Shown piece after piece: positions 34,447-42,604 of a DNA stretch of 64,000 nt (positions are counted from its first letter, which is position 1; each line of letters opens with the position of its first letter). Origin of the DNA: Dongia_B sp035539215 (lineage in GTDB: Bacteria > Pseudomonadota > Alphaproteobacteria > Dongiales > Dongiaceae). The notes beneath the pieces were generated by a model. It was not told the DNA's origin, made no database searches, and was given only the letters and a program-made list of their open reading frames with translations. The stretch lies in the NCBI GenBank assembly GCA_035539215.1, contig DATLIX010000058.1, positions 1 through 64,000 of the forward strand. The letters are read 5' to 3'. A program made the position numbers and the translations under genes.

Positions 34447-35691
34447 ATGTCGATCATGTCGGATTTGCGCAGCCTGACGCCGAAGCAGCGCAGCGCTGTG
34501 GTTGCCAGCTATCTCGGCTGGACGTTGGATGCCTTCGATTTCTTCATCATGACTTTCGTGCTGACGGATATCGCCAAGGAATTCAACACCGAAGTTCCAG
34601 CCGTTGTCGAAGGCCTGTTCCTGACCCTGGCGATGCGCCCGGTCGGTGCGCTGCTCTTTGGTTTGGCGGCGGACAAATTCGGCCGGCGGCCGACCCTGAT
34701 GGTCGACGTCCTGCTCTATTCGGCGGTGGAGTTTGCCTCCGGCTTTGCGCCGAGCCTGACCGTGCTGCTCATTCTGCGCGCCATTTACGGCGTGGCGATG
34801 GGCGGCGAATGGGGGGTCGGGGCCTCGCTCACCATGGAAACCATTCCGGCCAAGACACGCGGGATCATTTCCGGCCTGCTGCAGGCAGGCTATCCCAGCG
34901 GCTATCTCCTGGCCGGCGTCGCCTATGGTCTCCTGTTCGATCACATCGGCTGGCGCGGCATGTTCATGGTCGGCGCAGCGCCGGCCTTGCTGGTGCTTTA
35001 CATCCGCAGCCAGGTGGAGGAATCGCCGGCCTTCACGGCGCGCCAGCATGTCGTCAAGCGCCCCGGCATCTGGTCTGTGGTCAAGAACCATGTCGGGCTT
35101 CTGGTCTATGCCGTCCTGTTGATGGCGGCGTTCAATTCGTTCAGCCATGGCAGCCAGGATCTCTATCCGACATTCTTGAAGGTCGAACATAAATTCGATA
35201 CGACCACCGTCAGCATCCTCACCGTGGTTCTGAACGTAGGCGCCATTATCGGCGGGATCGGCTTTGGCTTGTTGTCCGAACATATCGGCCGGCGTTGGGC
35301 GATCATCATCGCCGCTTTGCTGGCCCTGCCGGTCATTCCCCTCTGGGCGTTTTCCACCACCCCGGTCATGCTCGGGCTGGGCGCTTTCCTGATGCAGGTC
35401 GCCGTCCAGGGCGCCTGGGGTGTCGTGCCGGTCTATCTGAACGAGATTTCGCCCGAAGCCATCCGCGGTACGTTTCCGGGTGTCGTCTACCAGCTGGGCA
35501 ACTTGCTGGCGTCGAAGAACCAGGTGCTGCAGGCGCAATATGCGAAGAACAATGGAGATGCCTACGGCTTCATCATGGCTGTCGTCATCGCCATCGTTGC
35601 CCTCGCCATCGCCATCCTGACATTCTTCGGCCGCGAATCGCGCGGTACCGTCTTTGCCCATCAGGACAGTAAGCTGCCGGCCAGCGAATGA
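34447..35691 (+). CDS. MFS organic-acid transporter (SHS/lactate-sialate type)
   Basis: 414-residue, 12-segment major facilitator. The start YLGWTLDAFDFFIMTFVLTD is characteristic of the sialate:H+ symporter family that includes lactate/pyruvate carriers. Motif A is LAADKFGRRPTLMVDVLLYS, and GVAMGGEWGVGASLTMETIP is the conserved TM4-TM5 region. It imports a carboxylate together with protons; the exact acid is unknown. AGGGGA precedes the ATG. The YghZ-like reductase follows after 62 bases and a shared transcript is possible, ending at the terminator at 36827-36865. Confidence 0.88.
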   Translation: MSIMSDLRSLTPKQRSAVVASYLGWTLDAFDFFIMTFVLTDIAKEFNTEVPAVVEGLFLTLAMRPVGALLFGLAADKFGRRPTLMVDVLLYSAVEFASGFAPSLTVLLILRAIYGVAMGGEWGVGASLTMETIPAKTRGIISGLLQAGYPSGYLLAGVAYGLLFDHIGWRGMFMVGAAPALLVLYIRSQVEESPAFTARQHVVKRPGIWSVVKNHVGLLVYAVLLMAAFNSFSHGSQDLYPTFLKVEHKFDTTTVSILTVVLNVGAIIGGIGFGLLSEHIGRRWAIIIAALLALPVIPLWAFSTTPVMLGLGAFLMQVAVQGAWGVVPVYLNEISPEAIRGTFPGVVYQLGNLLASKNQVLQAQYAKNNGDAYGFIMAVVIAIVALAIAILTFFGRESRGTVFAHQDSKLPASE

Positions 35692-35753
35692 CCGGCAGCC
35701 AAAGACCAGCGGCCTGCCGATTCCGGCGGGCAGATCAATAGAGGAAGCCGACC

Positions 35754-36797
35754 GTGACCTATCTAGCCGCCGATCAACGATATGAAGCCATGACCTACCG
35801 CTTTTGCGGGCGCAGCGGCTTGAAGCTGCCGCTGCTCTCTTTGGGCCTGTGGCACAATTTCGGCGATACCACGCCGCTCAGCACCCAGCGCGAGATGGTG
35901 CATGCCGCCTTCGATCTCGGCATCACGCATTTCGATCTCGCCAACAACTACGGCCCGCCCTATGGCTCGGCGGAGATAAACTTCGGCCGCATTCTCGCCG
36001 AGGATCTCAAGGCCTATCGCGACGAGCTGATTATTTCCAGCAAGGCCGGCTGGGATATGTGGCCCGGGCCTTACGGGCAGGGCGGCGGTTCGCGCAAATA
36101 CGTTCTCGCCAGCCTCGATCAGAGCCTCAAGCGGCTCGGCCTCGATTACGTCGACATTTTCTATTCGCATCGCTTCGATCCGGAAACCCCGCTGGAAGAA
36201 ACCATGGGGGCGCTGGCGACCGCCGTGCAGCAGGGCAAGGCGCTTTATATCGGCCTGTCCTCTTATTCGGCGCAGAAGACGAAAGAGGCCGTGGCCCTGT
36301 TGAAGCAGTGGAACATTCCCTGCCTCATCCACCAGCCCTCCTATAACATGCTCAACCGCTGGGTGGAGACTGAGCTTCTTGACACGCTCGAGACATTGGG
36401 CATGGGCTGCATTGCCTTCACGGCTTTGGCGCAGGGCCTGCTCTCGGATAAATATCTCAACGGCGTGCCGCAGGATGCCCGCATCAACCGGCCGGGCGGC
36501 GGTTCGCTGAAGCAGGAACATCTCAGTGCCTCCAATCTCGCCCGGGTCAAATCCTTGAACGAGATCGCCCGCCGCCGCGGCCAGAGCCTGGCGCAGATGG
36601 CACTGGCCTGGGTGCTGCGCGATCCGCGCGTGACGACCACCCTGATCGGCGCCAGCTCCGTCGCCCAGATCAAGGAGAATGTGGCGGCCCTGTCGCAGCT
36701 CAGCTTCGGCAAGGAAGAACTCGCGGAGATCGACCGCTACGCCCAGGAAGGCGGCATCAATCTCTGGGAAAAGCCGAGTACCGACCAGCGGCCCTGA
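35754..36797 (+). CDS. gpr: L-glyceraldehyde 3-phosphate reductase-like aldo/keto reductase (YghZ family)
   Basis: 347-residue aldo/keto reductase very close to E. coli YghZ/Gpr along its length: MTYRFCGRSGLKLPLLSLGL, LWHNFGDTTPLSTQREM, FDLANNYGPPYGSAEINFGR (Asp and Tyr of the tetrad), IISSKAGWDMWPGPYG (Lys) and YVDIFYSHRFDPETPLEETM (His). The family reduces L-glyceraldehyde 3-phosphate and methylglyoxal with NADPH, as detoxification. The GTG start has GAGGAAG upstream and matches the E. coli N-terminus (MTYLA). A strong terminator follows. Confidence 0.93.
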   Translation: MTYLAADQRYEAMTYRFCGRSGLKLPLLSLGLWHNFGDTTPLSTQREMVHAAFDLGITHFDLANNYGPPYGSAEINFGRILAEDLKAYRDELIISSKAGWDMWPGPYGQGGGSRKYVLASLDQSLKRLGLDYVDIFYSHRFDPETPLEETMGALATAVQQGKALYIGLSSYSAQKTKEAVALLKQWNIPCLIHQPSYNMLNRWVETELLDTLETLGMGCIAFTALAQGLLSDKYLNGVPQDARINRPGGGSLKQEHLSASNLARVKSLNEIARRRGQSLAQMALAWVLRDPRVTTTLIGASSVAQIKENVAALSQLSFGKEELAEIDRYAQEGGINLWEKPSTDQRP

Positions 36798-36826
36798 GCG
36801 TGCACGCCCTCTGCGCTGCACGGTTG

Positions 36827-36865
36827 AAAGCGGCGACATCCGAACGGGTGTCGCCGCTTTTCTTT
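36827..36865 (+). terminator. Rho-independent terminator after yghZ-like gene
   Basis: AAAGCGGCGACA (36827-36838) and TGTCGCCGCTTT (36849-36860) form a perfect 12-bp stem with a 10-base loop, followed by TCTTT. It lies 30 bases past the reductase stop codon. Confidence 0.88.
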
Positions 36866-37028
36866 AGGCAATGGGACAGCTATGCCATCAGCCTGCAATT
36901 GCCGCCTCCCGTCGGCCAATGCCGGCGACGAAGACGCGCTATGTTGTTTTGTCGTGTTCGCTCCGGCGCCGAGATCGGCTATCGTCGCCCTGCATTGATC
37001 GATCTTTCGTCTGGGCAAGGGGATTATT

Positions 37029-38222
37029 TTGTCGGAGCAGGTTTTGATGGGCGGCTTTCCGTCGGCGCCCGAACAGCAGGTGACGCTGGCCAATTGGCGC
37101 TTGCCGCCATTCAACAACTGGGCTTTCCATCATGTCCGCGAGATCGTCCCAAGCGCCAACATCTATCGCGGCACCGGCCCCGTCTTGTCGCTGCCGGCCA
37201 GCGGTATCGCGCTGCCGAACGTCGTGTTTCGCGGTCCGCGCGGCCAGGACTGGAACCTGGATGACATGCTGCGGGCCAGCGACACCGATGGGCTCCTGGT
37301 CCTGAAATCCGGCAAGGTCGTCGTCGAGCGCTATTTCAACGGCCTGACGCCGGAGGCGCCGCATATCATCTTCTCGGTCAGCAAATCCGTCACCGGCAGT
37401 CTCGCCGGCATCCTGGTGCAGCAGGGCAAGCTCGATCCCGAAGCGCCCGTCACGCGCTATATTCCCGAGACGAAGGGCTCCGCTTATGGCGAGGCGAGCC
37501 TGCGCCATGTTCTCGACATGACGGTCAGCATCGATTTCGTCGAGGACTATCTGAACAACGACGGCGCCTTCGCCCGCTACCGCGATGCGACCGGCTGGAA
37601 TCCCATCCGCGACCCCGAACGGCTCAGCGATCTGCGCAGCTTCCTGCTGACCCTGCCGCGCGCGGAGCGGCCGCATGGTGAGATCTTCTATTACGTCTCG
37701 CCGAATTCGGATCTGCTGGGCTGGGTGCTCGAACGCGCTTCCGGCCGGCCCTATGCGGCGCTGCTCTCCGAGCTCCTGTGGCAGCGGATGGGGGCGGAAT
37801 TCGACGCCTATGTTACCGTCGATCGTCTCGGTGCGTCGCGCGCTGCCGGCGGCATCTGCTGCACCTTGCGCGATCTCGGCCGGCTCGGCGAGTTGATGCG
37901 GCATGAGGGCCGTTTCGGCCAGAGCCAGGTCATTCCCGCCGATTGGGCGGCAGATATCCGTACCGCCGGCGATCGCGAGGCCTGGCAGCGCGGCTCGATG
38001 GCGAAGTTCCTCCCGCAGGGCCGCTACCGCAGCAAATGGTATCAGACCGGGAATGCAGGCGGCGCCTTCCTCGGCGTCGGCATCCACGGCCAATGGGTCT
38101 ATATCGATCCCGCCAGCGAGGTGGTCATCGCCAAGATGTCATCGCAGAAGCTGCCGGTGGATGAAGCGCTGGACGGCCTGACATTGCGCTGCTTCAGCGC
38201 CATTGTCGAAGCGCTCCGCTAG
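37029..38222 (+). CDS. Serine hydrolase, beta-lactamase class C / NylB-like
   Basis: 397-residue member of the serine beta-lactamase-like superfamily. The nucleophile motif S-x-x-K is Ser116-Lys119 in IIFSVSKSVTGSLAGIL. The second motif (Tyr-x-x/Asn) is in IFYYVSPNSDLLGWVLERAS, and the last segment carries NAGGAFLGVGIHGQWVYIDP. It lacks a signal peptide, so it is cytoplasmic and more like 6-aminohexanoate-dimer hydrolases or esterases than secreted beta-lactamases. The TTG start with AAGGGG upstream is used; an ATG at 37047 is an alternative. Neighbours give no hint about the substrate. Confidence 0.86.
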   Translation: MSEQVLMGGFPSAPEQQVTLANWRLPPFNNWAFHHVREIVPSANIYRGTGPVLSLPASGIALPNVVFRGPRGQDWNLDDMLRASDTDGLLVLKSGKVVVERYFNGLTPEAPHIIFSVSKSVTGSLAGILVQQGKLDPEAPVTRYIPETKGSAYGEASLRHVLDMTVSIDFVEDYLNNDGAFARYRDATGWNPIRDPERLSDLRSFLLTLPRAERPHGEIFYYVSPNSDLLGWVLERASGRPYAALLSELLWQRMGAEFDAYVTVDRLGASRAAGGICCTLRDLGRLGELMRHEGRFGQSQVIPADWAADIRTAGDREAWQRGSMAKFLPQGRYRSKWYQTGNAGGAFLGVGIHGQWVYIDPASEVVIAKMSSQKLPVDEALDGLTLRCFSAIVEALR

Positions 38223-38543
38223 AGCGGTTCAGGTTCTGACGGAAGCGTGTTCGGCCCTGCGTCGTCTCGATGAGCCTCGATCCGACCGCGCACGAGGCTC
38301 GCTGGAAACGACACGCTGCCAGCCGCAAAGCTGTTTCGGCTCTTTCTGGGGTTACAAATGTAACCCGATTGCCCTCCCTCGCAATCGAGGCGTAACCGCC
38401 GAATATCATTCTTTTTCGGGAGATATATGACCAGCGAAGGCGTGCTCTCCTCCGACGAGCCGGCAAAGAGGTAATGCCAATGCGGTTGCAATTGCATAAA
38501 CGACTTTTCGGGACTTATCGACAACACCCATAAAGGAGGGTGG
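38223..38543. other. Non-coding region with operator-like palindrome
   Basis: About 320 bases between the serine hydrolase and an NmrA-like remnant, with no supported gene. It contains the perfect palindrome at 38349-38366 (listed separately) and a possible promoter region for the remnant. Composition becomes more AT-rich towards 38400-38540. Confidence 0.45.
38349..38366. promoter_or_regulatory. Perfect palindromic operator-like site
   Basis: GGGTTACA (38349-38356) and TGTAACCC (38359-38366) are perfect 8-bp arms around AA. The GTTACA/TGTAAC core is typical of dimeric repressor operators. No intact regulator gene lies within 2 kb that would obviously use it. Confidence 0.55.
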
Positions 38544-38752
38544 ATGCTCGTAGTACTGGGTGCATCAGGTATTAGCGGGCGGTAGAGCTTCGCTTGCTGG
38601 TGCGAGCCGGTAAATCAAACCCAATCTTCCTCTTGAATTTGCCGATCTGCCGCTGTCCGGGTCGGCACCTATGCGCCACGGTGATCGAACAGTTCATGTC
38701 AAAGTCGCCGACGTCGTCATCCTCGATACCAAGCAAAAGTTCTTACCCGTGA
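38544..38752 (+). pseudogene. Remnant of an NAD(P)-binding (NmrA/SDR-like) gene
   Basis: A textbook ribosome site (AAAGGAGGG) precedes ATG 38544, which reads MLVVLGASGISGR, the NAD(P)-binding glycine-rich start of NmrA-like/atypical SDR proteins, then hits TAG at 38583. From 38585 another frame continues with ELRLLVRAGKSNP, which matches the next conserved element of that family (VRxLVR). It soon loses similarity and stops at 38752. About 200 codons of the usual protein are missing. This is best read as a decayed gene with a deletion and frameshift. Confidence 0.65.
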
Positions 38753-38792
38753 CGCACGCCGCACTTGGCTGCTCAAACAAGGAACGATGATC

Positions 38793-39200
38793 ATGCCCAT
38801 TTATACCTGGACGACGCAGGAAGGTACTTTTTCCAAAGATCAAAAGAAAGCACTGGCAAAGGCTGTCGTAGACATTCATTGCGGCGCGACAGGGGCACCG
38901 AGAAATTTTGTCCGAACTATCTTTAATACCTATCCGGAGGGAAGCGGCTTTTTGGCTGAGACACCATCTGCCACGGTATTCCTGCTTTGCCATATTCGGG
39001 CGGGGAGAACCGTGGAAACGAAGCACGCGATGCTGAAGCAACTCAATGATGCGGCGGTGAAAATTGGCGGTATCTCGAGCGATGCGCTTGCCATCGTTCT
39101 CGAGGAGATCGCGCCAGGCAATGGAATGGAATTCGGCCTGATCCTCCCGGGAACCACCGCCGAAGAAGAAGCGCAGTGGCTCAAGGCGCACGCGCGGTAG
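38793..39200 (+). CDS. Tautomerase-superfamily protein, cis-CaaD-like
   Basis: 135-residue protein beginning Met-Pro, so that Pro1 becomes the N-terminal catalytic residue after Met removal. Numbered from that Pro, His28 (AKAVVDIHCGATGAP), Arg68 and Arg71 (HIRAGRT) and Glu111 (GNGMEFGLILPG) fall at or next to the catalytic positions of cis-3-chloroacrylic acid dehalogenase (P1, H28, R70, R73, E114). The Tyr103 position is not a tyrosine. It is longer than 4-oxalocrotonate tautomerase (62 residues) and fits the fused-type subgroup. Start 38793 has AAGGA upstream; ATG 38787 is too close to it. Surrounded by decayed genes. Activity (tautomerase or dehalogenase) is unproven. Confidence 0.78.
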   Translation: MPIYTWTTQEGTFSKDQKKALAKAVVDIHCGATGAPRNFVRTIFNTYPEGSGFLAETPSATVFLLCHIRAGRTVETKHAMLKQLNDAAVKIGGISSDALAIVLEEIAPGNGMEFGLILPGTTAEEEAQWLKAHAR

Positions 39201-39227
39201 GTATTTTGCTTCTGCCGGGGAGGAACA

Positions 39228-39434
39228 ATGGCCAGATCGCGTAAACAGCGCCGAGAATGGAGCTGGTGGTATTTTCTTTTTCTGATCGAGTTAATCGCGG
39301 TCCTTTAGCCCCCATTCTACAATAGGGCAGAACCTGTCTTGATCGGCATGCCGTTCTTTTATTGGTACCAGCTTCTCTGGGTCATCCTCGGTGCCATTCT
39401 CACCGCGATCGTCCACTTTGCTACCGACGACTAG
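39228..39434 (+). pseudogene. DUF3311 small membrane protein gene with internal stop
   Basis: The frame from ATG 39228 (GGGGAGGAACA upstream) encodes MARSRKQRREWSWWYFLF and on to residue 26, then an in-frame TAG at 39306-39308. The same frame resumes for 41 codons with PPFYNRAEPVLIGMPFFYWY and a transmembrane segment, ending at 39434. The combined product is a normal DUF3311 protein (two membrane segments, P-x-Y-N-x-x-x-P, PFFYWYQLLW). DUF3311 genes typically precede mctP-type Na+/solute symporters, as here. Either a nonsense mutation or, less likely, a read-through codon or sequencing error. Confidence 0.82.
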
Positions 39435-39492
39435 CGGTACGGCAGGCGGTTCGAGACGGCGCACTACAGCGTAAAATCAGCGGGAAATTAGA

Positions 39493-40366
39493 GTGCCGGA
39501 CATCAACTGCGTTGCTCTCAGCATCTTTGTCTCGCTATTTGGCATGCGCTTACGCGACGTTGGCGCTGGGCTCGGCATTGGCGATCTATCTCTATCCCCA
39601 TTCGTTTACGGGAATTTTGAGCGCAAGCAGCGGTCGCGCCGTCCGCCGCAATGCCGCGCTGCTGCCGGCCTATTCATTTCTGCTAGGCCTGCTCGCGCTC
39701 CTTGGCTTCTTCGCCTTCGCCGCCGGGGTCACCAGCCTGCCCGAGTACGCCGCCGGCTTCAGGCAGTTCGGTAACAATTTCGCGGTGCCGGCCCTTTTTC
39801 TTCACAGCTTCCCGTCTTGGTTTGTTGGCGTTGCCTTTGCCGCCATCGGCATCGGTGCCTTGGTGCCAGCGGCAATCATGTCGATCGCTGCCGCAAACCT
39901 CTATACGCGCAACATCTACCGCGAGTTCATCAACAAGACTCCGACTGACGGGCAGGAAACGCGGATGGCGAAGCAGGTGTCACTGATCGTCAAATTCGGC
40001 GCGTTGGTGTTCATCATTTTTGTGCCGACGCAATATGCCGTCTACCTGCAGCTCCTCGGCAGTATCTGGATTATCCAGATACTGCCCGCGGTGGTGCTAG
40101 GTGCCTATACGAGTTGGTTCAACGGTTGGGCGCTGCTTATCGGCTGGGCGGCGGGAATCGTCGCCGGTACCGCCATGGCCATCGCAGTGAATCTCACGCC
40201 GACCTATCCTCTTCACGTCGCGGGCTACGTTTTGCCCGGTTACACCGCACTCTATACGGTGATCCTCAATATTGCGCTCGTCGTCATCCTAACTCCGCTT
40301 TTCAACGCTTTGAGCGCGCAACGTATGCCTCTCGATGAGATCATCAGCTCAGATTTTCATGCTTGA
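39493..40366 (+). pseudogene. Sodium:solute symporter (MctP-type) with internal deletion
   Basis: GTG 39493 opens a frame with PDINCVALSIFVSLF, an MctP-like N-terminus. At about 39540 the homology jumps into a different frame with ACAYATLALGSALAIYLYPH, which normally lies roughly 230 residues further on. From there to 40366 the sequence is a clean symporter C-terminal half (FPSWFVGVAFAAIGIGALVP, AAIMSIAAANLYTRNIYREF, LLGSIWIIQILPAVVLGAYT). A deletion of about 200 or more codons with a frameshift therefore removed the first membrane helices. The intact family (monocarboxylate/Na+ import) has over 480 residues; only about 275 C-terminal residues remain. Not expected to be functional. Confidence 0.82.
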
Positions 40367-40513
40367 GGAAGAGGTTCTTGGCCTATTCACATCTGCTGCT
40401 TGATTTTGGCGGATACCTGCTCGGTGGGATTGATTTCGGGCAAAATAAGGCTGCAAGAACCAGGGGCCGGCACCGGCCGCTCGGATCTCCTGGGGCCGCG
40501 CATGTCGGCAATT

Positions 40514-40924
40514 TCACAGAGAGGCCGCAGGCTGGACCGGCACATAGGCCCGCCGGGCGGCGCGGATCGCGTCGTGATGGGTCTGGGCCCAGTCGACCAA
40601 CGCATCCAGCGGCCCCAGCAGCGAACGGCCAAGCTCGGTCAAGGCATAGTCGACGCGGGGCGGCGTGGTGGGATGCACGGTCCGGGAAATCAATCCGTCC
40701 TGTTCCAGCCGGCGCAAGGTCTGCGCCAGCATGCGCTGGGAGATATCGCCGATGGCGCGCTTCAAGGCGGTGAACCGCAAGGTGCCCGGCGCCAGGTTCT
40801 GCAGCACCAGCAGGCTCCAGCGGTCGCCGATGCGGTCGAGCACATCGCGGATCGGACACGGCTCATCAGAGCCCTCCGCATGAGAGCCTTCCGCACGCTG
40901 GACCGCGGTGTCGTGCTTGTTCAT
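40514..40924 (-). CDS. HxlR-family transcriptional regulator
   Basis: 136-residue winged-helix regulator with the family core CPIRDVLDRIGDRWSLLVLQ, then GTLRFTALKRAIGDISQRML and QTLRRLEQDGLISRTVHPTT, ending YALTELGRSLL. The conserved Cys near residue 23 is often redox- or aldehyde-sensing in this family. Start 40924 has AGGGA upstream; ATG 40939 is the alternative. A dyad just upstream (40969-40985) is the probable autoregulatory site. No target gene is divergent within the window: the next gene upstream, dppA, is on the same strand. The 147 bases downstream carry no gene. Confidence 0.92.
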   Translation of the reverse strand: MNKHDTAVQRAEGSHAEGSDEPCPIRDVLDRIGDRWSLLVLQNLAPGTLRFTALKRAIGDISQRMLAQTLRRLEQDGLISRTVHPTTPPRVDYALTELGRSLLGPLDALVDWAQTHHDAIRAARRAYVPVQPAASL

Positions 40925-40968
40925 GGCAATTCCCTGCATGGCGACCCTCGAGAGGGCAAGCGATAGAC

Positions 40969-40985
40969 GGTATATATTCTATACC
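40969..40985. promoter_or_regulatory. Inverted repeat upstream of hxlR-type gene
   Basis: GGTATA (40969-40974) and TATACC (40980-40985) flank TATTC. The dyad extends imperfectly outward (AGA and TCT). It is AT-rich, 45 bases upstream of the regulator start and suited to binding the HxlR dimer. Confidence 0.6.
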
Positions 40986-41051
40986 ATCTACTGTTTCCAT
41001 ACCGTGTATCGCTGAACAAAGGTCAGTGCCACCTCCGCCGGCCGTGGTTCG

Positions 41052-41855
41052 TCACGCCTTCAGCATGAACTTGATGGCGCGCAGCACCTCGAAATAATCC
41101 GTCGTCTCGAAGCGGGCCGTCCGGCTGCCGATATGGCTGGCGCCGGGATACCAGGCGGCGGCATAGGCATTGGTCGGGTTGTTGAAGACGATATCCAGCG
41201 TGAAGCTCTTCGGCAAAGTCAGCTGGCAGGCCCGGCGGTCGCCGCGCAAAGCGGCCGTGGCGGCGGCCTCGATCAGGCGCCGCGACTTCTGCGGCGCGAT
41301 GCTGATGCTGGAACGGCCGATGCCGCGGCTGACCGCCACGGTGCCGATATGGCTGTTGAGTTCCTTCACCTCCGCGCAGAGGTCCTCATCGCCGCTGACC
41401 AGAACCACCGGCACGCCATGCAAGGCCGCCGCATAGCTGTGCAGCACGAATTCGGAGACCGGCGTACCGTTCAACAGGATGCGCTCGACGCTCAGCGTCA
41501 TCGTATGGGCGAGCGGATTGCCCTCCGCACCGGCGCGCGCATGATAGCCGATGAACATCGCTGCGGCGCAGCTCTCATCCAGTTCCTGGATCATGCTGGC
41601 GGGATAGCCGCTCCAGCCGCGGATGATCCGCACGCAATCGGGCAGGTCCTCGGTCAGGATGTTGCGGCCGCTGTCATGGGCGTCCTTCAGCAGGATTTCC
41701 GTGGCTCCCGCGGCGATCGCACCCCGGCAGGCGGCGAGCGCTTCCGCCGTCATCAAGGCGCGAAATTCCGGATAGGTCGCATGCGTCTTGGTCGCCTCAT
41801 CCCAATGCGCGATACCGGCGACACCTTCGATATCGACGCTGATATAGACCTTCAT
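41052..41855 (-). CDS. D-aminopeptidase DppA-like (peptidase family M55)
   Basis: 267-residue zinc peptidase close to Bacillus DppA, which forms a self-compartmentalising decamer and cleaves D-Ala-D-Ala type peptides. Expected metal ligands are in place: Asp8 and Glu10 (MKVYISVDIEGVAG), His60 (LLKDAHDSGRNIL), His105 (FIGYHARAG) and Glu135 (TPVSEFVLHSYAAAL); His117 corresponds to the proposed nucleophilic His. GGGGAGA precedes the ATG. No dipeptide transporter lies nearby in the window. Likely role: turnover of D-amino-acid peptides from cell wall. Confidence 0.93.
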   Translation of the reverse strand: MKVYISVDIEGVAGIAHWDEATKTHATYPEFRALMTAEALAACRGAIAAGATEILLKDAHDSGRNILTEDLPDCVRIIRGWSGYPASMIQELDESCAAAMFIGYHARAGAEGNPLAHTMTLSVERILLNGTPVSEFVLHSYAAALHGVPVVLVSGDEDLCAEVKELNSHIGTVAVSRGIGRSSISIAPQKSRRLIEAAATAALRGDRRACQLTLPKSFTLDIVFNNPTNAYAAAWYPGASHIGSRTARFETTDYFEVLRAIKFMLKA

Positions 41856-41972
41856 TCTCGACTTCTCCCCTGCCGCCGATCATCGCGGCTGGCGCAGCTT
41901 AAAGCGCGATCGCAGCGGAGGGAAGTCGTTCGGCACCGCGCATCGGCGGCGATCCGGCCGATATCGACGGTC

Positions 41973-42461
41973 TCAGCTCACCGGCTCGGTGACCCGCTCC
42001 AGGATGCCGATGGCGAAGATCTGCGAGACATGCGTTCCGTCTTCCGACAGCGGCATGGCAAAGCAATAGACCTGTTTCCTGGTGCCGAAATGCGTGAAAA
42101 CCGCGGCATCGCAGGCATGGGGGGAGGCGGTGGCGACGCAGTGCTTCTTGACGTCGAGCACCGGCGCGATCGAAGGAAAGGCTTTGACGATGGCCGCCAG
42201 AGAAAGCCCTTTGATCGGCGCGCCGAAATTGCGCTCGATCGCCGTCCCCGCCAGCCGATAGCGAAAATCCGCGCCACCATCCAGGACGTCGAGCAGCATG
42301 ACGTTCTGCAGCAGCTCCGGAATGTCGACCGGGTCGATATCGCGGCGGCTCGGCAGGCGGTTTCCGCCGAGCGATTTCCAATACCGGAGGGCCGGCGCGA
42401 ACAGATTGTTCAACGCCAGGGCAGAGGCCAATTGCTGCGGATCACGACAATCATAGATCAT
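41973..42461 (-). CDS. PAS-domain protein (PAS_5 type)
   Basis: 162-residue single-domain protein of the alphaproteobacterial PAS_5 type: LRYWKSLGGNRLPSRRDIDP, then ELLQNVMLLDVLDGGADFRY and RLAGTAIERNFGAPIKGLSL. These small PAS proteins occur in several copies per genome in Rhodospirillales; their ligand and partner are unknown. No output domain is attached. No clear ribosome site is seen before the ATG. It lies between dppA and ilvD on the same strand with gaps of over 110 bases, so it may be an independent unit. Confidence 0.85.
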   Translation of the reverse strand: MIYDCRDPQQLASALALNNLFAPALRYWKSLGGNRLPSRRDIDPVDIPELLQNVMLLDVLDGGADFRYRLAGTAIERNFGAPIKGLSLAAIVKAFPSIAPVLDVKKHCVATASPHACDAAVFTHFGTRKQVYCFAMPLSEDGTHVSQIFAIGILERVTEPVS

Positions 42462-42604
42462 CTGTTCACTCAGCCTATTGCCAACCGCTGCTTCACCCCG
42501 GCAAAGGCCAGGGTGAAGTTATTTCGCGCCGCATTGCTCTTGCGGCGATATCTCCGGCCTCAGGATATGCGACCTCGGGATATCCGGTCTCACGGTATCC
42601 GGCG

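Noticed and set aside
32710..35661. Very long (983-codon) open frame antisense to the PKS, ICMT and MFS genes
   Set aside because: Low-complexity translation rich in Arg/Gln/His/Gly, overlaps three well-supported genes; chance frame in GC-rich DNA.
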